Origin: Kordiimonadaceae bacterium | Lineage (GTDB): Bacteria > Pseudomonadota > Alphaproteobacteria > Sphingomonadales > Emcibacteraceae | Assembly: GCA_024236295.1 (NCBI GenBank) | Contig: JACKKT010000001.1 | Location: 62,001 to 126,000, forward strand | Length of the DNA stretch: 64,000 bases | Direction: 5' to 3' | In this document: one piece after another, positions 32,709-41,543 of the stretch | Layout: each line of letters opens with the position of its first letter | Position numbering within the stretch: position 1 is the stretch's first letter | The notes under the pieces: generated by a model | Seen by the model: only the letters and a program-made list of their open reading frames with translations | What the model was told of the DNA's origin: nothing | Databases searched by the model: none | Position numbers and translations under genes: made by a program

Positions 32709-34304
32709 TTAGTCTTTCGCTACACGTTTATCGAGATCGGATATCGAATTCCACGCCGATTCTATAGCGGCAAACATCCAACCCTGATGTAACGGTGCCA
32801 TTCCATTTCCTGAAAAGAGAACACGTTTTTCCCCTTTCATTAGGGCAGGCATTTTTGTTTCTATATTACGGCGTGACCATTGAACCCATCCAGAAAGATT
32901 GTATTTTTGCTTGTGCCAAGCCATAGATATTCCTTTACCATTGAAATATTTACGAAAACGTCCTGGATGGATCAGTTCTCCAATCTCTAGCCCCCGTTCA
33001 ATCCTTTCAGCACTTGACCGGTTTCCAAGCTTAATAGCCCCACCGCGGTGCGCATATGACGTCAAAAGTACGCCTGTTTTATTACTGAACATTTCAGAAG
33101 ACGGATAACTAATATTGCCACTTTCATCAATATCATTGACAGTAATACCGCCGTAAATATCTTCCTGAGTTTCCCAGAAACGCTCTGAAAACTGTAAACC
33201 TAATTTTACGACGGGAGCAGAAGCTGGTGCTGTAAGACCATCAATGACATCCTGCCTGAAATCTGTCTTGATTTTATTAAGTAAGGGGAAGGGCAGACAT
33301 GATATTGCATAATCGCCTTTAAAAGTTTTTGTTTTTCCACTTTTTGTGTCCATAACAGTCACAGTTACGTCACTATCTGACTGGGTAATTTCTGTTATCT
33401 CACAGTTAAAGTTAAATACTTTTTTCGGTATAGTACGTTCCATTGCACGGGCAATCTGATCCATTCCACCAACTGGCTGGAACAAGGCAGGCGTATGTTC
33501 TGAATCAGCTTCTCTGGACCCAAGCTTCAATTTTAAAAGATCTGTAAGCTTAAACGGATCGGCAAGTTTACCCATATCTGTACCTACGGTAGGCATTCTG
33601 TCCCAGCCGCGTGTAACACTTGCATGATAGTCCAGTTCTTTTCGGTCAATTAGACCTGTTGATCTTAAATACTCAAGTAATGCTTCCTGATCTTCTGTTG
33701 TGATCTTATCTTCAAGTGTTCCACCCGTAATACATTTGGCGAGCAGTTCTTGTACATATCCAAGGCGGTCAGCTTCGATTTCGCGTTGTCTTATTGGAAC
33801 GCCAGTCAATGGGCCTTCGCCCTGGCTTTGATAATAATATGCATCGAATGATTTATTGATGAAAGGCTCAAGAGCAACCCCGAGCTTTCGACAATAATAA
33901 AGAGTCGAATGATGGGTTGGTGGAATGCGCCAGGGGCCGACATTAAGATACTGATTGTTTTCAAATTCACAAACCTGTCTATCACCGCCTACATCTTCTA
34001 TTACTGTTCCTTTACGGGCAGACATACAGCGACCACCCGCGGTTGGCTTTGCTTCAATAATCTGAACTTCATACCCTTTCTCACGCAGTTCCATGGCGCA
34101 GACCATGCCAGACAACCCGGAGCCGAGGATAAGTATTTTCTTGCCTTTTCCTTCCGTGGATAATTTTGGTGGTGCCATCATTGTCGATGCCATGGCCATA
34201 TCCCATCCGGCAAGCGTTGTCATCATAGCTGCCGTGCCGCTGATTAGGCCCATGGAAGTTAAAAAATCCCGTTTTGTAAATTCATTTTTAGTTTCGTCAG
34301 TCAT
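32709..34304 (-). CDS. Exported flavin amine-oxidase paralogue 1
   Basis: A 531-residue FAD-dependent oxidoreductase of the flavin amine-oxidase family. The Rossmann motif GSGLSG is at 61-66, followed by IIEAKPTAGGRC, where the acidic residue binds the FAD ribose. The C-terminal FAD segment is VLFSGNGMAPLHQGWMFAAIE. The N-terminus has the TAT-like pattern T-K-R-D-F-L (KR at 11-12, not RR) before a hydrophobic stretch to about residue 40. It probably oxidises an amine or amino acid in the periplasm; the substrate is unknown. It is one of four tandem paralogues and is separately terminated on both sides. Confidence 0.85.
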   Translation of the reverse strand: MTDETKNEFTKRDFLTSMGLISGTAAMMTTLAGWDMAMASTMMAPPKLSTEGKGKKILILGSGLSGMVCAMELREKGYEVQIIEAKPTAGGRCMSARKGTVIEDVGGDRQVCEFENNQYLNVGPWRIPPTHHSTLYYCRKLGVALEPFINKSFDAYYYQSQGEGPLTGVPIRQREIEADRLGYVQELLAKCITGGTLEDKITTEDQEALLEYLRSTGLIDRKELDYHASVTRGWDRMPTVGTDMGKLADPFKLTDLLKLKLGSREADSEHTPALFQPVGGMDQIARAMERTIPKKVFNFNCEITEITQSDSDVTVTVMDTKSGKTKTFKGDYAISCLPFPLLNKIKTDFRQDVIDGLTAPASAPVVKLGLQFSERFWETQEDIYGGITVNDIDESGNISYPSSEMFSNKTGVLLTSYAHRGGAIKLGNRSSAERIERGLEIGELIHPGRFRKYFNGKGISMAWHKQKYNLSGWVQWSRRNIETKMPALMKGEKRVLFSGNGMAPLHQGWMFAAIESAWNSISDLDKRVAKD

Positions 34305-34352
34305 TGTGAAGTCCCGAATTTGTTAGATACTGTTTTTTCCTGTGAATGAAAA

Positions 34353-34377
34353 ATGCCCCTGATTTTGTCAGGGGCAT
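34353..34377 (-). terminator. Terminator of flavin-oxidase paralogue 2
   Basis: A perfect 10-bp stem (ATGCCCCTGA / TCAGGGGCAT) with a 5-base loop lies 11 bases after the stop at 34389. On the minus strand it is followed by TTTTC. Confidence 0.88.
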
Positions 34378-34388
34378 CGATTATTTTT

Positions 34389-35981
34389 TTATGATTTTGC
34401 AATTCTCTTATCCAGATCTGCCATTGTGAACCAGGCACCTTCTATTGCGCCTGCTTGCCAGCCATCCAGAATTGGTGAGAGCCCGTTTCCTGAGAAAAGA
34501 ACTCTTCTTTCTCCTTTAAGAATTGTTGGGAGCTTTTGTTCACGGCCCCGTTTAGACCAGTTGACCCAGCCGCCAAGAGAGTATTTTTCCTTATGCCACG
34601 CCATTGACATCGCTTTACCGTTATAATGCTTTCTATAATATCCCGGGTGAACTTTTTCACCGGCTTCAAGTGCTTTTTCAATGCGTTCGGCATTAGATAG
34701 GTTGGAATTAGCAACTGCCATAGCCGAAAATTCATAATCTGATAGAAGAACACCACCATGGGGACTGTGAAGATCATTTGAAGGATAGCTGATAATGCGG
34801 TTTCCGGGTATGTCGGTCTGGGTAACACCGCCATAGATCATTTCATCTTTTTCCCAGAAACGCCGGTCAAACTGAAGACCGATTTTATAGGCAGGTGAAC
34901 TGCGCGGACTTTTCAGTGCATCGACCATTTCAGCACTAAAATCATTATTGATCTGATTAAGAACACCAAATGGAATCGTTGAAATACAATAATCGCAATT
35001 GCTGACACTTTCCTTGCCTGACTTAGTATCAAAGTAACTTATTTGTGCGCCATTTTCAGTCTGGGCGATATTGGTCACTTCCTTATTAAATTTAACCATT
35101 CCTCGTGGCAAAGCCTTATACATGGCTTTTGCTATCATATCCATGCCACCAACAGGCTGGAACATCACGGCTGGGTGGTCAGCCGTATCCCAGCGTGCAC
35201 CCAGTGAAATATCCAGAAGTTCAGAAAAATTATAAACATCCGAAAGAACACCGAAATTCATGCCAGCGCCTGGATAGCTTGAAAATCCACGGGCACGGCC
35301 AGCCGCATAGTTAAGCTCATCTCGGTCTATAAGGCCTGTTGATCTTAAATATTCAAGAAGCTTATCCTTGTCTTCAGCGGTCATTTTATCGTCAAGGGAT
35401 CCATCAGATGCACATTTTGCCAAAAGTTCATATACATTTCCTGCTCTATCGACTTCGGCATGGCGTGCTCGAATACGTTTACCGTTAAGAGGACCTTTGG
35501 CATTTTCTGAATATAAATAGGTCTGGGCACTTTGATTAATCATTGGCTGAAGTTCAACGCCCAGAGTATGACAATAATAAAGGGTTGAATGATGTTCCTG
35601 GGCAATACGCCAGGGGCCATGGTTCAGATACTGACCATTTTCAAAAGTACAGTCCTGACGTTCACTACCAATTTCATGAATGAAGGTCCCTTTGCGGGAG
35701 GACTGGCAACGTCCGCCAGCAAAGGATCTGGCTTCCAGAATTTCAACATTATATCCTTTTTTACTGAGTTCAATACCAAGAACCATTCCGGCTAATCCGG
35801 CCCCAAGAACTGTAATTTTTGTCCCTTTGCCTTCTGTTGACATTTTTGGTGGCTCAGTCATGTCAGATGCCAGTGCCTTATCAAAACCGCCAAGTGCCGT
35901 AATAACAGCAGCTGATCCGCTAATCATTCCTAATGCTTGAAGAAAGTCACGTTTGCTGAGACTATTTATAGTATCGGTCAT
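34389..35981 (-). CDS. Exported flavin amine-oxidase paralogue 2
   Basis: A 530-residue paralogue. KR is at 10-11 in S-K-R-D-F-L, the Rossmann GAGLAG at 60-65, then EARSFAGGRC, and the C-terminal FAD motif is VLFSGNGLSPILDGWQAGAIE. The middle contains the same MFQPVGGMDMIAKAMYKALP block as its neighbours. A perfect ATGTAAT / ATTACAT palindrome 33 bases upstream of the ATG may be an operator. Divergence between paralogues lies mostly in the substrate-domain loops. Confidence 0.85.
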   Translation of the reverse strand: MTDTINSLSKRDFLQALGMISGSAAVITALGGFDKALASDMTEPPKMSTEGKGTKITVLGAGLAGMVLGIELSKKGYNVEILEARSFAGGRCQSSRKGTFIHEIGSERQDCTFENGQYLNHGPWRIAQEHHSTLYYCHTLGVELQPMINQSAQTYLYSENAKGPLNGKRIRARHAEVDRAGNVYELLAKCASDGSLDDKMTAEDKDKLLEYLRSTGLIDRDELNYAAGRARGFSSYPGAGMNFGVLSDVYNFSELLDISLGARWDTADHPAVMFQPVGGMDMIAKAMYKALPRGMVKFNKEVTNIAQTENGAQISYFDTKSGKESVSNCDYCISTIPFGVLNQINNDFSAEMVDALKSPRSSPAYKIGLQFDRRFWEKDEMIYGGVTQTDIPGNRIISYPSNDLHSPHGGVLLSDYEFSAMAVANSNLSNAERIEKALEAGEKVHPGYYRKHYNGKAMSMAWHKEKYSLGGWVNWSKRGREQKLPTILKGERRVLFSGNGLSPILDGWQAGAIEGAWFTMADLDKRIAKS

Positions 35982-36013
35982 TATATACCCCGTATTAAAT
36001 TAAAAAAACTAAT

Positions 36014-36030
36014 ATGTAATATTATTACAT
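36014..36030. promoter_or_regulatory. Palindrome upstream of flavin-oxidase paralogue 2
   Basis: ATGTAAT-ATT-ATTACAT is a perfect 7-3-7 palindrome centred about 41 bases before the start codon at 35981. It could be a repressor or activator site; no regulator gene is adjacent. Confidence 0.4.
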
Positions 36031-36119
36031 CCAAAATTATTGCATTAACAAGGCATATTTTTGCCTTTTCCGAAATTATTTTTAAAAACGACAATTTTGA
36101 CCGGTCTTTTTACATCGGT

Positions 36120-37724
36120 TTACATTTGCGCTACGCGTTTATCAAACTCGGCTAACATATACCATGCCCCTTCAATAGCCCCTGTCATCCAGGCACTGTG
36201 ATAGGGTGAAATACCACCGCCTGAGAAAAGCATTCGCTTTTCACCTTTTACAATTATCGGAATATATTTATTACGCAGTCTTACGCTCCGGTAACTTGAA
36301 GCACCGCCTAGGGCATATTTATCCTTATGCCAGGCTTTTGAGATTGCATTGCCATTATAATATTTGCGGAATTTACCAGGATGCAGCTTTTCGCCGCAGG
36401 CCAGTGTATGTTCAATTCTTTCCGCAATTGTGTGATTGGAAAGTTCAACGCTACCGCCGCCAAATTTATAGTTTGCCAGCATCACATCGCCCTGTTTGCC
36501 AAAAAGATTTGATGATGGATAGCTTGTCTGGTAATGACCTTCCATATCGGAGAAGGAAGAACCACCGTATATCATTTCATCTTCTTCCCAGAAACGTCGG
36601 GTAAATTGGAGACCAATTTTATAGGCAGGCGAGCTGGTTGCTGATTTAAGGGCATCTTTAATATCAGCACTAAAGTTATTTTCAATACTGCTTAATACAG
36701 AAAATGGAATTGTTGAAATGACATAATCCGATTTGACTGTTTTTTGCTTGCCCGATTTGGTGTCCATATAAGTGATTTCAACATTATCATCAGAATGAAC
36801 AATATTTGTCACTTCGGCATTATAGGTTATGCTGCCGCGTTTAACGGCTTTTGCCATGGCCATGGGAATCTGGTCCATTCCGCCGGCAGCCTGAAAAACA
36901 ACAGCCGGATGATCTGCGGTCGGCCAGCGAGTGCCTATATTGAATTTAAGCACATCAAGAAAATCAAACGGTTCGGATAATTTTCCTGCATCAAGAGCTG
37001 TTCCCGGGTAATCGGAATAGCCACGCGCACGGTTTGCACGATATTCATAGGTTTCATTGTCCAGAAGACCAGTATTAGCAAGATATTCCAGCAGTCTTTC
37101 TTTATCTTCCGCATTAAATGTTTCGTCCAGTGCACCGTTTGATGCGGCTTTTGCTAAAAGTTCAGCGACATTACCGGCACGGTCAACATCAATTTCAACC
37201 TGACGAATGCGTTTTCCCTTGAGAGGACCATCAATTTTCTCACTATAATAATACGCTTGAACACATTCATTAATCATTGGTTCTAATTTTACATCAAGGG
37301 CCTGGCAATAATAAATGACAGCACGATGCTCAGCCGGAATTCGCCAGGGACCTATATTCAAATATTGATTATTTTCAAAATTACAGACCTGCGTTTCGCC
37401 ACCAACTTCTTCAATGACTTTGCCCTTACGGGCTGACTGACAACGTCCACCAGCATGATCACGGGCTTCTAAGATTTCACAATTATACCCTTTTTTTGTC
37501 AGTTCTAATGCAGTAACCAGTCCTGACAGACCGGCACCCAAAACAATGACTTTCTTACCGTTACCTTCATTGGCGAGCTTTGGAGGCTCTTCCATAGTAG
37601 AAGCATGTACCATATCCAGCCCTTGCATAGCTGTATAAAGTGCTGCAGAACCGCCAATAAGACCTAATTTATATAAAAAATCCCGTTTGCTGATACCAGC
37701 AAACTCATTCAATTGATCGCTCAT
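36120..37724 (-). CDS. Exported flavin amine-oxidase paralogue 3
   Basis: A 534-residue paralogue with KR at 13-14 (I-S-K-R-D-F-L), the Rossmann GAGLSG at 63-68, then EARDHAGGRC, and the C-terminal FAD motif MLFSGGGISPYHSAWMTGAIE. The FAD motif differs from its neighbours at GGG and HSAW. AAAAGGGAGAGACA precedes the ATG, a strong ribosome-binding site. No clear U-tract terminator follows its stop. It is likely periplasmic like the others, with unknown substrate. Confidence 0.85.
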   Translation of the reverse strand: MSDQLNEFAGISKRDFLYKLGLIGGSAALYTAMQGLDMVHASTMEEPPKLANEGNGKKVIVLGAGLSGLVTALELTKKGYNCEILEARDHAGGRCQSARKGKVIEEVGGETQVCNFENNQYLNIGPWRIPAEHRAVIYYCQALDVKLEPMINECVQAYYYSEKIDGPLKGKRIRQVEIDVDRAGNVAELLAKAASNGALDETFNAEDKERLLEYLANTGLLDNETYEYRANRARGYSDYPGTALDAGKLSEPFDFLDVLKFNIGTRWPTADHPAVVFQAAGGMDQIPMAMAKAVKRGSITYNAEVTNIVHSDDNVEITYMDTKSGKQKTVKSDYVISTIPFSVLSSIENNFSADIKDALKSATSSPAYKIGLQFTRRFWEEDEMIYGGSSFSDMEGHYQTSYPSSNLFGKQGDVMLANYKFGGGSVELSNHTIAERIEHTLACGEKLHPGKFRKYYNGNAISKAWHKDKYALGGASSYRSVRLRNKYIPIIVKGEKRMLFSGGGISPYHSAWMTGAIEGAWYMLAEFDKRVAQM

Positions 37725-37821
37725 TGTCTCTCCCTTTTAACAAGTCCCTAAATTTTTTATGGGTATTTTTCTCGTTTTATAAGAAGCGTTCATAACATAA
37801 ACGATATAATATAACAATAAA

Positions 37822-37847
37822 AAAACCCCGCAGCTTTGCGGGGTTTT
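37822..37847 (-). terminator. Terminator of flavin-oxidase paralogue 4 (bidirectional form)
   Basis: An 11-bp stem (AAAACCCCGCA / TGCGGGGTTTT) with loop GCTT is flanked by A-rich and T-rich runs on the two sides. It lies 26 bases after the stop at 37873 and separates paralogues 4 and 3. Confidence 0.9.
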
Positions 37848-37872
37848 GTTCAAATGTTTGTGATAAAGATCT

Positions 37873-39459
37873 TTAGCCCATTCCAACACGCTTATCTAGT
37901 TCGGAAATAGTAAGCCAGGCACCTTCAATTGCACCGGCCATCCAGCCAGATAGGCGAGGACAGATACAATCACCGGCAAAGAGGACGCGTTTTTCACCTT
38001 TTAGTATGGTGGGCAGCTTTTTAACGCTGTCGCCCCGCCAGCTTGACCAGCCTGATTTGTTATATTTTTCATCCTGCCAGACGATACCGGCTGCCTTACC
38101 GTTAAAATTGCTTCTATATTTGCCCGGATGAACTTTTTCACCTATCCCTAAGGCATATTCAATTTTCTGGTCCATATTCATTTTACTGAAATCATCTGAA
38201 CGTCCGCCAAACAAATAGGAGGCAAGCAATACGCCGCCATTTGGTCCATGCATATCTGCGGCAGGGTAAGCAATACTGCCAGCCATACTGGTGGAGGAAT
38301 TGCCACCATAAATCATATCTTCCGTTTCCCAGAACCTCGTTTTCATCTGAAGTCCAAATTTGGCAACATGGCTTGGGTCAGGCGTTTTCATAGCATCAAT
38401 CATGGCCGGGCTAAAGTCATTGTCGATTTCTGTAATGACGGCAAAGGGGATTGTTGAAATACAATAATCCGCTTTTGCGGTTTGTTCGCGGCCAGATTTC
38501 GTATCTTTATAGCTAATGGTCACACCATCGTTACTCTGGGCAATTTTGGTGACTTCTTTATTCAGCTTAATCGTGCCGCGTGGTAATGCGTCACGTAATG
38601 CAAAGGCAATCTGATCCATGCCACCGACAGCCTGGAACATTACCGCCGGATGATCTGAGGTGAGTTCGCCCATTTCCATATTCAGTTTGAGCAGATCACT
38701 GAATGGGTAGGGCTCTGATAATTTTCCGTAATTTTCACCGGCGCCCGGATAGGAAGAATAGCCGCGGATGCTGTTTGCCTGATATTCAAAAGTTTCTCTG
38801 TTAATCAGGCCTGTGCCTTTTAAATATTCCAGAAGCTTTTCCACATCTTCCTTATTCATTTTATCATCAAGTGCACCGCCCATGGCACATTTTGCCAAAA
38901 GCTCGGCAACATTACCCAATCTGTCGGCCCGGGCATGTATTCTTCTTACGCGCTTTCCTTTAAGCGGTCCATCAATGTCTTCTGAATAAATATAGCTTTG
39001 GCTGCTATAATTGATCATGACTTCAAGCGGCACGCCAAGCGAGCGGGCATAATAAAGTGTTGAATGATGCTGTCCGGGAATTCGCCATGCGCCGCGGTTC
39101 AGATATTGACCATGTTCAAATTCGCACATGTGCGTGGTGCCATCAGCATGAGTGGTTTTGGTACCTTTTCGTTCGCATGAATCACGCCCTCCAACGAAAT
39201 CCCGTGCTTCAAGAACTTCTACATTGTAGCCTTTTTTACCAAGCTCAAGGGCGGCTACCATTCCTGATAATCCGGCCCCGAGAATGATGATATTTTTGCC
39301 ATTTCCCTGCGATGAGAGCATGGGAGGTTCTGTCATGTCAGATGCAAAGCTGTGTTCAAATCCGCTGAGGGCGGTCATAACAGCGGCTGAACCGCCAACC
39401 ATACCTAGGGTGTGCAGAAAATCACGCTTTGTAATAGGTTTATTATTCTGGTTTGTCAT
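37873..39459 (-). CDS. Exported flavin amine-oxidase paralogue 4
   Basis: A 528-residue paralogue with KR at 11-12 (I-T-K-R-D-F-L) and the Rossmann GAGLSG at 61-66. The FAD segment is EARDFVGGRDSCERKG, where the usual RC of the other three copies is RD. The C-terminal motif is VLFAGDCICPRLSGWMAGAIE. GGAGCACACAAA precedes the ATG. It is divergent from the dipeptidase gene at 39661, with about 200 bases between them that hold a 21-bp tandem repeat. Confidence 0.85.
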   Translation of the reverse strand: MTNQNNKPITKRDFLHTLGMVGGSAAVMTALSGFEHSFASDMTEPPMLSSQGNGKNIIILGAGLSGMVAALELGKKGYNVEVLEARDFVGGRDSCERKGTKTTHADGTTHMCEFEHGQYLNRGAWRIPGQHHSTLYYARSLGVPLEVMINYSSQSYIYSEDIDGPLKGKRVRRIHARADRLGNVAELLAKCAMGGALDDKMNKEDVEKLLEYLKGTGLINRETFEYQANSIRGYSSYPGAGENYGKLSEPYPFSDLLKLNMEMGELTSDHPAVMFQAVGGMDQIAFALRDALPRGTIKLNKEVTKIAQSNDGVTISYKDTKSGREQTAKADYCISTIPFAVITEIDNDFSPAMIDAMKTPDPSHVAKFGLQMKTRFWETEDMIYGGNSSTSMAGSIAYPAADMHGPNGGVLLASYLFGGRSDDFSKMNMDQKIEYALGIGEKVHPGKYRSNFNGKAAGIVWQDEKYNKSGWSSWRGDSVKKLPTILKGEKRVLFAGDCICPRLSGWMAGAIEGAWLTISELDKRVGMG

Positions 39460-39595
39460 TTTGTGTGCTCCACGTCTAATGTTTAACTAGCCTGAAGTCC
39501 CGCTATATTTTTTATTATTAAAATAACATAATAATATAGGGTATTAATGTGTCAAACGAATATTGATATTGCACTTGTAATATTCTTAAATCCCC

Positions 39596-39637
39596 TGTTA
39601 TGATTAGGCATAAAAATGTTATGATCAGGCATAAAAA
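39596..39637. repeat. Tandem 21-bp direct repeat (two units) upstream of the dipeptidase gene
   Basis: Two abutting units, TGTTATGA-T-T-AGGCATAAAAA and the same with one base changed (TC for TT), occupy 39596-39616 and 39617-39637. Each unit contains TTATG-N6-CATAA, a short inverted repeat. The 21-bp period is two helical turns, so two dimeric regulators could bind on the same face. The array ends 23 bases before the ATG at 39661. Confidence 0.75.
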
Positions 39638-39660
39638 AATAAATCATTAAGGGAGAGACA

Positions 39661-40737
39661 ATGATTGACAGACGTAAATTTTTAGCTGGCGCGGCGGCAA
39701 TGCCACTGGCAGCTTCATTACCAGATTTTGCTAACGCTGAAGCCAAGGGAACCCCATGGAATGGAAAATCGTTCATTTTTGATGCTATGGGTGAACTTCG
39801 TGAAGTTTATGAAGACAGTTTGGTAAGGGAAATTCTGGACAGTGGTATTCGCTCAATTTGTGTGACACTCGCCGATCCAAAATATCAGGAGGATGTTGCT
39901 TATAACCTGACTATGGATCAGCTTTTATATTATAACCGCTTTCTGGATAGTAAACCGGAATTCTACATGCGCACAACGACGGTTGCCGATATTGCAAAAG
40001 CGCGCAAGCAGAATAAGATTGCCGTCTTTTATTTAACACAGAACTCAACTCATTTCAGGCGTAATCTGGATAACGTGGATGTATTTTATAACCTTGGTTT
40101 AAGGTCCAGCCAGATTACCTATAATTACCAGAACTGGGCAGGTGCCGGTTGCAAGGAAATCAATGGCTCGGGCTTAACCACATTTGGTCATGAGCTGGTC
40201 GAAAAAATGAATGATATCGGCATGCTGATAGACACAAGTCATTCCAACGAGGCGACAACGCTGGACACAATTGAGGCTTCTAAAGAGCCCATCATTATTT
40301 CGCACACCTGCTGTAAGGATCTTTTCGAACATGAACGTAACATGCCGGACAGTATTTTACGCAGGCTGGCCGAGAAAGGCGGACTTGCCGGGATTACCCA
40401 GATGCGGACCTTTATGACCCATGACCAGAACACTGAAGTTTATTACGATAATATCATGCATGCAGTTGATGTTTGCGGCATTGATCATGTCTGTATCGGG
40501 TCCGACCGTGATTATCGCCGTCTGGTAATGACAGAAGAATATATTGAGGAGCTCAAACGTGAAGAGGGCGCCCAGTTCGTTGCAAGTGATTGGCCACTTT
40601 ATTTTGAAGACCTGAACGGGCCAAGACGAATGGAAGTGATCTGGGACGGACTAAAACGTCGCGGCCTTAGCGAAGGTCAGCTTGAGAAAATTATGGGCCT
40701 TAACGTCCTTCGCCTTTATGAAGAAGTCATTGGCTAA
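39661..40737 (+). CDS. TAT-exported M19 membrane-dipeptidase-like protein, atypical metal site
   Basis: A 358-residue M19 (renal dipeptidase family) protein with a canonical twin-arginine signal (DRRKFLAG, RR at 4-5) and cleavage near ANA. The ligand histidines H194 (IDTSH) and H215 (IISHTC) and the GSDRD segment are present. The N-terminal HxD motif (usually DGHNDL) is DAMGEL at 41-46, and the bridging Glu region reads LTQNST. Three of five usual zinc ligands are therefore changed. Classical dipeptidase activity is doubtful. AGGGAGAGACA precedes the ATG. The position next to the flavin-oxidase array suggests a shared amino-acid-derived substrate, which is inference. Confidence 0.8.
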   Translation: MIDRRKFLAGAAAMPLAASLPDFANAEAKGTPWNGKSFIFDAMGELREVYEDSLVREILDSGIRSICVTLADPKYQEDVAYNLTMDQLLYYNRFLDSKPEFYMRTTTVADIAKARKQNKIAVFYLTQNSTHFRRNLDNVDVFYNLGLRSSQITYNYQNWAGAGCKEINGSGLTTFGHELVEKMNDIGMLIDTSHSNEATTLDTIEASKEPIIISHTCCKDLFEHERNMPDSILRRLAEKGGLAGITQMRTFMTHDQNTEVYYDNIMHAVDVCGIDHVCIGSDRDYRRLVMTEEYIEELKREEGAQFVASDWPLYFEDLNGPRRMEVIWDGLKRRGLSEGQLEKIMGLNVLRLYEEVIG

Positions 40738-40760
40738 AGCATTTCTTAAATTATAAAACC

Positions 40761-41399
40761 TTATATTGCCCCCTGATATCGGGGGGCAATACTTTCGCGG
40801 TAGGCATCAAGATCATACTGTGCGGCACCCAGCTCGGCAGTCAGCTGGGGAATTCTTTCTTTTAGCTCACCGGATTTTTCAGCCTTTTTCTTGATTGCAA
40901 GTGCTGTATCAATGCGTTCCTGATTGCTCATATCGGTCGTAGCAAGACTTAATGTATCAGCGGTAATCTGGTCCTCTAAAGATTTAAGCTGTGCCTGAGC
41001 AGAGGTCAGTGCCCGATCTATTTCATTAACATGGATTTGACGATCTCTAAGACCAAGACCATCCTGATAGGCATTGACAAAGTTTGTTTCAAGGTTTGAT
41101 GGGCATACATTTTCATAACGAATGCCGCGATTGCCGAGATCAAATCCACGTCTTGGTTGACAAAAATTCTGAAGCCCTTCATTGCGGCCATATAAATAGG
41201 CGTCCAAATCCGGGGAAACGCCATATTCGGCACAAATTTCCCGGCGTTTGGAAAGCCATTGCTCACTTCGTCCCATATTTCCATCTTCATAACCAATGGT
41301 GCGCCAGTCAGCGACAACACATTGGTTTTTGTTCATCATTTTTGAACAGCCGCCAAGAACAAGAAAGGCGGGAATGACAAAGGTGAGCGTTTTTTTCAT
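40761..41399 (-). CDS. DUF2799 lipoprotein
   Basis: A 212-residue lipoprotein (LGGC with Cys18). The DUF2799 pattern of spaced cysteines and glycines is clear: CVVADWRTIGYEDGNMG, REICAEYGVSPDLDAYLYGR, LQNFCQPRRGFDLGNRG and YENVCPSN. A C-terminal helical region (about 130-200) is probably coiled coil. AGTTCGGAGAAAAAT precedes the ATG. Function unknown; envelope location is expected. The 3' end of the gene itself forms part of a terminator hairpin. Confidence 0.85.
   Translation of the reverse strand: MKKTLTFVIPAFLVLGGCSKMMNKNQCVVADWRTIGYEDGNMGRSEQWLSKRREICAEYGVSPDLDAYLYGRNEGLQNFCQPRRGFDLGNRGIRYENVCPSNLETNFVNAYQDGLGLRDRQIHVNEIDRALTSAQAQLKSLEDQITADTLSLATTDMSNQERIDTALAIKKKAEKSGELKERIPQLTAELGAAQYDLDAYRESIAPRYQGAI
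40764..40791 (-). terminator. Terminator-like hairpin inside the 3' end of the DUF2799 gene
   Basis: A 10-bp stem (TATTGCCCCC / GGGGGCAATA) with an 8-base loop covers the last codons and abuts the stop codon at 40761-40763. Only a weak GGTTTTAT run follows on the minus strand, so termination may be partial. Confidence 0.55.
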
Positions 41400-41543
41400 A
41401 TTTTTCTCCGAACTAAAGATATTTTTACAGATGTCGGGTTAAAAATAGGTAAAATAAAGAAGTAACTGTATTTAATGGCGTCTTTAGAGATTCTTTAAGC
41501 TTTTAGGGTATTCTGATCCTCTTATTTTAAGAGGACAAAATGA

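Noticed and set aside
36050..36067. AAGGCA/TGCCTT hairpin as terminator for flavin-oxidase paralogue 3
   Set aside because: The stem is only 6 bp and no T-tract follows on the minus strand.
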